Source: JAHDNZ01 sp036721855 (GTDB taxonomy: Bacteria > Bacillota > DTU065). From it: 14,224 nucleotides of DNA. Location of the stretch: NCBI GenBank assembly GCA_036721855.1, contig DAIMKF010000040.1:1-14224 (forward strand), in the 5' to 3' direction. Positions 1-5,732 of this stretch are shown piece by piece. The position numbers and the translations under genes are program-made. Under the pieces are notes generated by a model. The model worked only from the letters and a program-made list of their open reading frames with translations. It was not told the origin of the DNA and made no database searches. Every line of letters starts with the position of its first letter. Within the stretch, counting starts at the first letter, position 1.

Positions 1-575
1 CCTAATGGTACATTTTCGCAAACGGATTACCGCTGAAATGCTTTGTGATATTAACAATATGATATTTGTTAGGATTCGAAAGAAAGCTAGAAAAGAATAT
101 TTGAGTGTTGCCAAGTTGAGAAAATGGACAGCCAAAAAAGTCCGTAAAGCAGTTGGTAAACAACTAACCTATGTCAAGCGAAACCTTAAATCAGTTGATT
201 CTCTGCTTGCAAAAGTAGACTATAACCTTCTCTCAAACAAACAAAAACATAATCTTGAAGTAATTCGGAAGCTCTAAAGTCAACAACAGTACATGTACCA
301 AAACAAAGAACATCGAGTAGATGATCGCATTGTAAGCATAAGTCAACCACATGTCAGACCAATTGTCCGGGGCAAGCAAAAGCTGAAGTTGAGTTTAGTG
401 CTAAGGTTGCCGTAAGGCTTGTAGATGGTTATGCCTTTGTAGATTATCTCAACTGGAACAACTATAACGAAAGTTCCACTTTAAAAGATGCTATAGAAAA
501 TTATCACAAACGTTTTTTTAAGCTTGACTTACCAAATTTTGCTTACATAAACTGTTAAAAACGAAGAAAATAAAT
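1..575 (+). pseudogene. Degraded IS5-type DDE transposase (fragment, enters from left edge)
   Basis: The frame opens at the ATG at 5 with MVHFRKRITAEM, a start I know from IS5-group transposases of clostridia. It soon jumps to a basic stretch (RKKARKEYL...), so an internal piece appears to be deleted. A TAA at 275-277 interrupts the frame, but the same frame continues with family-typical text: YMYQNKEHRVDDRIVSISQP, then RPIVRGK. Near 371-376 one base seems lost, because the match resumes in another frame as AKAEVEFSAKV and runs to DAIENYHKRF near 520. The central catalytic part (normally ADQIYRNR...) is missing. A short tail reading KTKKINLFSDP stops near 575 and may be the original C-terminus. 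It is non-functional. The family is assigned from recalled protein patterns, not from a search, and I found no terminal inverted repeats. Confidence 0.8.
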
Positions 576-638
576 TTGTTCAGCGACCCCTAATTAAACA
601 ACCTTGTCATTGGCTATAATATTCTGGGAGGGATCCTA

Positions 639-803
639 TTGAAAGTTCCGCAGGAGATGAATGGTGACTTAAATGGTGTTGAATTGAGAGTTCTCAACAA
701 TGAGTCAGTTTCGTCAACAAAAAATAAGGCTATGATAATTGGTCGCACTGCTCTTAAATACCTCAAACCACGAGCATATAAAAATGTAATCAAACAGCCT
801 TAG
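639..803 (+). CDS. Possible small protein, 54 codons, unknown function
   Basis: A TTG start at 639 follows a strong ribosome binding site (GGGAGGG at 626-632) with normal spacing. The frame runs 54 codons to TAG at 801-803, and a perfect hairpin terminator follows 26 bases later. The product starts LKVPQEMNGDLNG and ends basic (KYLKPRAYKNVIKQP). It has no signal peptide, membrane segment or motif that I recognise. It lies just behind the dead IS5 transposase, so it may be a remnant of a gene interrupted by that element rather than an intact gene. The Shine-Dalgarno/terminator bracket is the main argument for a real gene. Confidence 0.3.
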   Translation: MKVPQEMNGDLNGVELRVLNNESVSSTKNKAMIIGRTALKYLKPRAYKNVIKQP

Positions 804-829
804 TTTGTGGGACACATAGGAAAACGCCT

Positions 830-859
830 AAGAATCGGGACCTTGATCCCGATTCTTTT
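830..859 (+). terminator. Rho-independent terminator
   Basis: An 11-bp perfect stem (AAGAATCGGGA / TCCCGATTCTT, 830-840 with 847-857) closes a 6-base loop and runs into TTTTA. The T-run is short. It ends whatever is transcribed through 639-803. Confidence 0.6.
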
Positions 860-1129
860 AGTTTGCTACTACTTGATTTAGGATAAACTATCGTCTCCTA
901 AGCTTTTTTAGACATAACTACAAAATGCAGCCCTTAAATTGTAGAGTTGGGCCATTACCTTTTTTGATTAAAATATCTCTTTTTGAAAAGTTCACATTTT
1001 TAATAGCTAGAATAACTGGTATTGGGCAAAAACCTTACTAAATTAGGATTAAACGCCTTAAAAAACATCCCTACCACCTTAATTCTTTTTACTAACTTAA
1101 TGTATATAATGAGTTTGGGAGGTGTAATT
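860..1129. other. Intergenic, no gene seen
   Basis: This AT-rich stretch lies between the hairpin terminator and the orphan gene at 1130. The long frame that begins at 1022 is only an upstream extension of that gene. A weak promoter-like pair, TTGAAA (983-988) and TAGAAT (1008-1013), has a 19-base spacer. A TATAAT occurs at 1105-1110 but would leave almost no leader before the ribosome binding site. Neither is convincing. Confidence 0.4.
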
Positions 1130-1675
1130 ATGGTTCTTTTTGATCTTATAGAGCCGATTCAAATAACCGGAAAGCTTTTAGGTAATTTAACGTTATTAAA
1201 AGGATTCGCTTCACCTAGACAGCTTCTTACTGTTAGACTCAAACCACAATACTCTTTACAACTTAATAGTCTTGGTTGGTACCTCAATTCTTCTTCTGAA
1301 GATGATTCTATTGGTATAGGTCTTACCTTCTCTACTAATAATATTTTTTTAGGTTGTTATTGGCCTGGTTTAAAAGGAGAGCAAGCATCTTCTTGGCCAT
1401 ATCTTATCAACAATACTACAAATCCAACTGAAGTTTTTGTTGAAGTCTTATTGTATAGCCTCAACACCGATGCAATACTCTTTCCTTTAGAAACTATGTG
1501 GTGGTTTGAGTTAACTAAAAGTCTCTTTGATCAAACAAGACCAAATAAAATGATTCCCTCTCCTAATGATAAGTGTATCTATGTTACGGCTAAAAAAAAC
1601 CCTTTTTCTAAATATGGTACGATGGTATGCCTTGAAGCACTGCAAATCGGTAAAACAAGATACAGGTATTGGTAA
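1130..1675 (+). CDS. Hypothetical protein, 181 aa, no recognised family
   Basis: The start is chosen at ATG 1130 because GGGAGGTG lies 5 bases upstream. The frame stays open back to 1022, but nothing there looks like a start site. The protein begins MVLFDLIEPIQITGKLLGNL. It has no signal peptide and no clear transmembrane helix. It is rich in alternating hydrophobic/polar segments (for example SIGIGLTFSTNNIFLGCYWPG and NPTEVFVEVLLYSLNTDAIL), which suggests a beta-rich fold, and it is unusually rich in Trp, Tyr, Asn and Ser. It ends QIGKTRYRYW. It stands alone, with terminators on both sides. I cannot assign a function; a phage, toxin or capsid-like origin is possible but unsupported. Confidence 0.65.
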   Translation: MVLFDLIEPIQITGKLLGNLTLLKGFASPRQLLTVRLKPQYSLQLNSLGWYLNSSSEDDSIGIGLTFSTNNIFLGCYWPGLKGEQASSWPYLINNTTNPTEVFVEVLLYSLNTDAILFPLETMWWFELTKSLFDQTRPNKMIPSPNDKCIYVTAKKNPFSKYGTMVCLEALQIGKTRYRYW

Positions 1676-1756
1676 TAAATTGTTTCTATTAACCTAGTTT
1701 AATACTTTGTTCCTTCTAAATTGGTTACAATTATAACTCATACATAAAATTTCAAG

Positions 1757-1925
1757 TATAAGTTAGCCACCCACTGAACAGTAGTAAGTGAGCCATCGAT
1801 GGTAGAGCTGAGGAGCCTTCCGACTGGCTAGGTGCAGATACTTCCTAGACCATAAGCCATATTGGCAAAGCTTGAATAATTTAAACTAAAAAGGTGCCTT
1901 TATGAAGGAAAAGGCACCTTTTTTT
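1757..1925 (+). ncRNA. Candidate structured small RNA ending in a terminator
   Basis: About 1760-1872 is clearly GC-richer (near 50%) than its surroundings and has no reading frame. It contains a hairpin with a bulged A (TGGCTAGG 1825-1832 with CCTAGACCA 1844-1852), a perfect CCATCGATGG palindrome (1793-1802) and a small GCCA/TGGC hairpin near 1856-1865. It runs straight into the strong terminator at 1888-1925. A possible promoter, TTGGTT (1721-1726) and TAAAAT (1745-1750) with an 18-base spacer, would start transcription near 1757. The next gene is on the opposite strand, so this is not a leader. I compared it from memory with SRP RNA, 6S RNA, T-box and several riboswitch cores and found no match. 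It could instead be a decayed mobile-element end. Confidence 0.3.
1888..1925. terminator. Strong terminator, probably bidirectional
   Basis: A 13-bp perfect stem (AAAAAGGTGCCTT 1888-1900 with 1911-1923) encloses a 10-base loop. It is followed by seven T's on the plus strand and preceded by A's, which serve as a T-run on the minus strand. It sits between convergent units: the plus-strand region up to 1887 and the minus-strand gene at 1998-2645. Confidence 0.85.
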
Positions 1926-1997
1926 CCACACTGTAAGTTGTGTCTTCAGGCAGATTTATCTTCATCGACAAAAAGAATTTTTTGGGAGTTTTTTCTA

Positions 1998-2645
1998 TTA
2001 AATTTCCTTTACCACTACATTTGTAACTGCAAAAGATTCAGTTGCATAGGTCAAAAAACCGATTTTACCTTTTTTAAAGGTGTTATCTTTGGCACTAAGA
2101 ACCTTTTCGCCATTGATCCATACCTCCAAATTCGGACCATTGGCAACAAACTTAATTTGGTAAATTTCGTTAGGTATATAAGGTTCATTGATCTCATCGA
2201 GAACAAATCTCTCGCCTGCCTCAAATACTTCTAGGCGAATAAATGGGCCCTTGTTATATGAATCAGCAACCGCAATAACCCTATAATAGTTATCCTGATC
2301 CTGATAACGAACTATGGCACCAATACCATCATCATCATTAGCAGTTACTTCACAGTATAATTCGTAGTTTTCCCAATCATCTGAGCCTGCAACAATGTGT
2401 GTCCCAGTCCAAAAATCATATTCTCTATCAACACGGTAAATATTTGATAACTGCATTAAACTATTGTTTCTAATAGCCCAAATAGACGGTGTTGAAGGTG
2501 TTACATCATCGACTATGGTCCAAGCATCGCCAATCTCTTCTCTGTCAAATAAATCTTGAAAGATAATCTCCTCAGCCTCAACTAATAAACCCCATACTAG
2601 AACCAGTGGTAACACAACTAAAATAAGTTTCCAAAACCTTTTCAT
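1998..2645 (-). CDS. Secreted LamG/concanavalin-like beta-sandwich protein
   Basis: The start is the ATG at 2645 (MKRFWKL...), because GGGGAGGAAG lies directly upstream; the frame's earlier start at 2663 would place that site inside the gene. The 215-residue product has a Sec signal peptide (MKRFWK, a hydrophobic stretch, likely cut after VEA near residue 24). The mature part reads as a single jelly-roll domain of the LamG-like/DUF1080 type: FQDLFDREEIGDAWTIVDD at the start, then the characteristic IVRYQDQDNYYRVIAV, LEVWINGEKVL and KKGKIGFLTYA. Such domains bind or accompany enzymes acting on polysaccharides. There is no catalytic domain, lipobox or LPXTG anchor, so it is predicted to be free in the periplasm or outside. 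It is transcribed away from the pilus-like operon as a single gene. Ligand unknown. Confidence 0.8.
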   Translation of the reverse strand: MKRFWKLILVVLPLVLVWGLLVEAEEIIFQDLFDREEIGDAWTIVDDVTPSTPSIWAIRNNSLMQLSNIYRVDREYDFWTGTHIVAGSDDWENYELYCEVTANDDDGIGAIVRYQDQDNYYRVIAVADSYNKGPFIRLEVFEAGERFVLDEINEPYIPNEIYQIKFVANGPNLEVWINGEKVLSAKDNTFKKGKIGFLTYATESFAVTNVVVKEI

Positions 2646-2806
2646 GCTACTTCCTCCCCTCATACTTTACACCTTTTCTATTATGTCCAACACCAACCAA
2701 CTTCACCTAAACTTTACCTCTGCCTGAATACAATTGAGTTTTTAGCAGAAAAACATTACTCTTGTTTTTCTTGCTCCTTGAGTTTGTTTTCGCACCACTT
2801 TTAAGA

Positions 2807-2820
2807 TGAAAACGATTGCA
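2807..2820. promoter_or_regulatory. cre-like operator (CcpA-type)
   Basis: TGAAAACGATTGCA matches the catabolite-responsive element pattern TGWNANCGNTNWCA with one mismatch (G where A/T is expected near the end). It lies about 160 bases upstream of the LamG-like gene on the minus strand. A carbon-source control of that gene would fit, but LacI-family regulators in general share this core, and one such site in 650 bp could be chance. Confidence 0.35.
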
Positions 2821-2942
2821 TAGTGATGCGACATTAATCACACTTAAAATATTCCTGTTTGCTGTTCATTTTCCTGCCTTTTTAAAAAGAAATGTTTTAA
2901 GTTAAAAGGCGGTTGAGTTAAAAACAAAACGATAAAAAACTT

Positions 2943-3003
2943 AATTAACAATAGATTCCTTCTTATATAACTAGAAATTGGCCATATTCTTTCATTGTTA
3001 ATT
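2943..3003. repeat. 10-bp inverted repeat, 41 bases apart
   Basis: AATTAACAAT (2943-2952) is repeated in inverse as ATTGTTAATT (2994-3003), directly abutting the phased TTTACGTA repeats. In such AT-rich DNA chance is likely, but its position beside the repeats makes it a candidate second operator. Confidence 0.25.
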
Positions 3004-3031
3004 TACGTATGGTTTACGTAACTTTTACGTA
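3002..3031 (+). repeat. Three TTTACGTA direct repeats at exact 11-bp spacing
   Basis: TTTACGTA occurs at 3002-3009, 3013-3020 and 3024-3031, a constant 11-bp step, about one helical turn. OmpR-family regulators such as PhoB and Bacillus PhoP bind direct repeats with this spacing (TTHAYA-N5 in PhoP), so a response-regulator site is the leading idea. It lies 270 bases upstream of the pilus-like operon and about 170 bases upstream of its promoter. The palindromic core TACGTA could also suit a dimeric repressor. Confidence 0.55.
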
Positions 3032-3202
3032 GCTAGTCGAACCACCTGATAGAACCGCCTTGTTCTTCTTTACTACTTAGTTTATAATTATCAGTGTTAA
3101 TATTAGTACTACAAAAACAAATAATCTTGACTGGGTCTTTGTCCCTAAATGTTAGTATATTATTATTAACATTTATTTTATTGTTTTTTACCTCCTTTTC
3201 TA

Positions 3203-3231
3203 TTGCAAGTCTTATAAGATTATGTTATACT
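3203..3231 (+). promoter_or_regulatory. Sigma-A-type promoter of the usher operon
   Basis: TTGCAA (3203-3208) and TATACT (3226-3231) are separated by exactly 17 bases, with a TG just before the -10 (ATGT). Transcription would start near 3238 and give a 60-base leader before the first gene of the operon. Confidence 0.5.
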
Positions 3232-3299
3232 TTTTATTAATAGTTCTTTGTACCTAGTGTTTATTATGGTTTGGTAAGATTTTCAAAATCAATAAATGG

Positions 3300-4094
3300 T
3301 TGGTGAAGCGGTTGACTATAGTGATTTTAATATTAATAACTGTTTTCGGCTACTGTCAACCTATTTTAGCCGGTGATCTAGGTACTCTAGTTCCAGGTCC
3401 AAATAATGCCAAAACCATCACAATTGATCTCATATCTAAACATATTCCACCTGAAACCCATTATGTGCAAATAATGTTTGCTAACTTTGAAAACGGTAAT
3501 CATATTTTTCTCACAACCGAAGATAACCAATTATTATCGTCTGAATCAATAGAAGTACCTGTCGAAAAAAAGGAAACCAGTTACGACCTTCTCTTGCAAA
3601 GCGATTTTTCTGCTTCACCTGATATATACTTTTTTGTGCTCTATACATATACAGTTAAAAATGGTAAATTTATTTCTGAAAGTCAACAATACCATATTTA
3701 TTATTTTATCATTTCAAAGTGGATTATTCTCGAAGAAACAACTCCCTGGTATCCTCCCCCTACCGGTGAATCCTGGGAGCAAGCTGCAATTGCACAACAC
3801 ACTATTAAAGTTGCTGCTAATGACAACTGGGAACTATCATTAAAAAGTCTCCAAAATTATCCTGGCTTACATGCTGTTTCTATTGAAAAAGAACCTGAAT
3901 TTCCCAGACCTCCGCTTGATCTAGTTGTGGATTGCAACCTCACTAAAATTCTGGAAGGCTCTAAAACTAGCACTACGGAAACAGGAGATAGAGTCTTTAC
4001 CATTATACTATATTTTGATGATTGGACAAACCTTCCAGCAGGTCAAATTGATATTAGTTTATATCTTGAAGCACAAATTGCTTCAATGTTCTAG
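3300..4094 (+). CDS. Secreted pilin-like/adhesin-like subunit (first gene of usher operon)
   Basis: A 264-residue exported protein with a Sec signal peptide (KR, then a hydrophobic run, cut after ILA near residue 24). The mature protein is beta-rich with one cysteine. The second half holds features common in chaperone-usher subunits: HTIKVAANDNWELSLKS (compare the V-x-sN-x-xW-x-L pattern of many pilins) and a C-terminal FTIILYFDDWTNLPAGQIDI segment ending in a hydrophobic beta strand. No named pilin family is certain. Start: TTG 3300 is used, although GTG 3303 or TTG 3312 (the latter with GGTGAAG before it) are alternatives; no ATG is in frame and the ribosome binding site is weak. Its place before the other subunit suggests a tip or minor subunit, or a lowly translated component; that is inference. 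Confidence 0.65.
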   Translation: MVKRLTIVILILITVFGYCQPILAGDLGTLVPGPNNAKTITIDLISKHIPPETHYVQIMFANFENGNHIFLTTEDNQLLSSESIEVPVEKKETSYDLLLQSDFSASPDIYFFVLYTYTVKNGKFISESQQYHIYYFIISKWIILEETTPWYPPPTGESWEQAAIAQHTIKVAANDNWELSLKSLQNYPGLHAVSIEKEPEFPRPPLDLVVDCNLTKILEGSKTSTTETGDRVFTIILYFDDWTNLPAGQIDISLYLEAQIASMF

Positions 4095-4130
4095 TTGTAA
4101 ATAATTTAAAAATATTGAGGAGGACACAGA

Positions 4131-4925
4131 ATGAAAAGAAGTTCGCGATTGATCTTGCTTGTTTTTTCTGTTTTATTGCTGGGTACATTTGTTTTAGCCG
4201 AGACCGACTGGGAAGCTTTTTTTGAAAATTATGAAAATGGTTCTGAGGATAAAGGTGCTATAGAACTTAGTTGGGTTACAGAAGCTAACAACACCACCAT
4301 TCCAATTATCTATGGAAATAATCCAAAGGCATACAATCCCGACACTCCAACTGCTGCTGAGAAAGCCTCTATTACCTTAAATGCAGTAGCTTATATTCCC
4401 ACCTATGTCAAACTTGAACTTACCGGTAACGCTGGTAAAAGCACCGTCCGTACTTTTGGTCCTATTACTATAGGCGAAAGCACATTTAGTAATGATCTCA
4501 TCTTTGACAATGAAATTGGTGGTTTTGTTGATAGTTCTTGGAACTCAGTAGGTCATGGTAAGAATATTGAAATCGGTCCTGAAGATGAAAATTATATTCA
4601 AGCTAGCGATTACCTTCAAGCAGTAGTGTTTTCCAACGATAATTATAAATATGAAGTTGTTTCCTCACCCTTAATTTCGGTAGAAGGACAAGCTGCCGAG
4701 AAAGATAAAACCTTAAATTTAGAAATGGGTTATAATATCAAAACCGGTAGTTCATGGGGTGAGTGGGGTTCTGTAGTATTTGACTCTAATAAAAATTTTG
4801 AAATTAAAACTTGCACTCCTTTAGAAACACTTATAGTTATGCATCGTTTTCGTGTTCCTTATAACGATGAAGTTGTTGCTGGTAAATATGAAGGAACGAT
4901 CTATTTTAAGGTGTACACACTATAA
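4131..4925 (+). CDS. Secreted major-subunit-like protein of the usher operon
   Basis: A 264-residue protein with a clean signal peptide (MKRSSRLILLVFSVLLLGTF, cut after VLA near residue 23). A strong GAGGAGG site precedes the ATG, so it should be translated better than the gene before it. The mature chain is acidic and beta-rich with a single cysteine. It contains AVAYIPTYVKLELTGN (residues about 85-100) and ends in VAGKYEGTIYFKVYTL. A closing G-x-Y-x-G-T-I-x-F-x-V strand is typical of secreted E-set or spore-coat-U/pilin-like subunits. There is no LPXTG or lipobox, so anchoring through the usher fits best. It lies 36 bases after the first gene and 21 before the chaperone. The role as main fibre subunit is inferred from context. 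Confidence 0.6.
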   Translation: MKRSSRLILLVFSVLLLGTFVLAETDWEAFFENYENGSEDKGAIELSWVTEANNTTIPIIYGNNPKAYNPDTPTAAEKASITLNAVAYIPTYVKLELTGNAGKSTVRTFGPITIGESTFSNDLIFDNEIGGFVDSSWNSVGHGKNIEIGPEDENYIQASDYLQAVVFSNDNYKYEVVSSPLISVEGQAAEKDKTLNLEMGYNIKTGSSWGEWGSVVFDSNKNFEIKTCTPLETLIVMHRFRVPYNDEVVAGKYEGTIYFKVYTL

Positions 4926-4946
4926 AGTCAGTGTGGAGGCTTTGTC

Positions 4947-5732
4947 ATGAAAAGATGGCTCTTAGTGCTTACGTGTCTATTTAGTATTACAGCTTCAGCT
5001 TCTTTGCTAGCAGAACCGACTAAATTCGAATATATACTAGACCCTTTAGCTAAAACCACTGGGGCCATAAAAGTAACTAACATAACAGACACACCACTTT
5101 TAGTTGCTGCTAAAGCCTATGACTGGATTTTAAAAGAAGATGGAAGTTTAGAAAACCTATACCTGGGTAGCCATGAGACTACTCTAGCTGGAAATTTAAA
5201 ATTTAACCCTAAACAGTTTGATTTGGCTCCCGGTCAAACTCAAATTGTACGTTTTACAGTAACTATGCCTGCTCAAGCTCCTAAAGAACGACGTACGATG
5301 GTTTTTTTCGAAACCGAAGAGGTTGCTTTGGCACGTGGTATAAAAACTATTATGCAAACACAAATAGGTACTGTAATTTATGTTTCCGCCTCAAAAGCTA
5401 ATGCTTCTTTTCAATTGCTTGAAATAGAAAAAACGATCGCAGATGATCAATTAAATTTCTGTCTTTTCTGTTTAAATCCAGGTGAAATTCATTTTCGTAT
5501 GTTTTTAACTTATGCTGTTTTGGATCTCTCCGGGCATGAACTCTATGCAAATACCATTGAAGATTATGTTCTTTTACCCGGACAAAAGGTGGTATTAAAA
5601 CTACCAATCGAGGAAAAACTCGATCCTGGTATTTATAGATTAGTAGGCAAATTTAGTTTCGGCAGTACCCAGAAAATCCTACCTTTTGTTTATTCTTTTA
5701 CAGTAGATAGTGAGTCCAAAGGAGGTCTATAA
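4947..5732 (+). CDS. PapD-like periplasmic chaperone
   Basis: A 261-residue protein with a signal peptide (MKRWLLVLTCLF..., cut near LLA at residue 22). The first beta-sandwich domain shows the chaperone signature: FDLAPGQTQIVRFTV (residues 91-105), the strand that donates to subunits, followed by ERRTMVFFETEE (114-125), which corresponds to the E-x-R-x-x-x-x-F-E motif. A second beta domain follows (about 150-255), with DPGIYRLVGKF near the end. Such chaperones fold fibre subunits in the periplasm and deliver them to the usher. TGGAGG precedes the ATG. Its stop overlaps the start of the usher gene by one base (TAATG), so translation is coupled. The assignment rests on sequence pattern plus gene order; it is a divergent member. 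Confidence 0.75.
   Translation: MKRWLLVLTCLFSITASASLLAEPTKFEYILDPLAKTTGAIKVTNITDTPLLVAAKAYDWILKEDGSLENLYLGSHETTLAGNLKFNPKQFDLAPGQTQIVRFTVTMPAQAPKERRTMVFFETEEVALARGIKTIMQTQIGTVIYVSASKANASFQLLEIEKTIADDQLNFCLFCLNPGEIHFRMFLTYAVLDLSGHELYANTIEDYVLLPGQKVVLKLPIEEKLDPGIYRLVGKFSFGSTQKILPFVYSFTVDSESKGGL

Larger units (their letters stand above)
2646..3299. promoter_or_regulatory. 650-bp divergent regulatory region without a gene
   Basis: This lies between the divergent secreted-protein gene and the usher operon, and no reading frame of note crosses it. It is very AT-rich and holds several separate signals listed as their own entries: a cre-like site (2807-2820), an inverted repeat (2943-3003), three phased TTTACGTA repeats (3002-3031) and a promoter (3203-3231). 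Its length suggests layered regulation or a long leader. No convincing promoter was found for the minus-strand gene. Confidence 0.6.

Noticed and set aside
1022..1129. Upstream extension of the 1130 gene to a start at 1022
   Set aside because: No ribosome binding site at 1022, while GGGAGGTG sits just before ATG 1130.
1757..1925. tRNA, SRP RNA, 6S RNA or known riboswitch
   Set aside because: No acceptor/T-arm signature, none of the conserved cores I know, and no gene downstream on the same strand for a riboswitch.
1902..2234. 110-codon plus-strand frame
   Set aside because: It begins inside the terminator hairpin and lies antisense to the LamG-like gene, which has a signal peptide, ribosome binding site and domain pattern.
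3127..3161. TTGACT with a downstream TATATT as operon promoter
   Set aside because: The spacer is 23 bases; the TTGCAA-17-TATACT pair at 3203-3231 is far better.
3300..4925. Gram-positive sortase-anchored pilus
   Set aside because: No LPXTG-type tail or sortase gene; the chaperone and usher-like genes indicate a different route.
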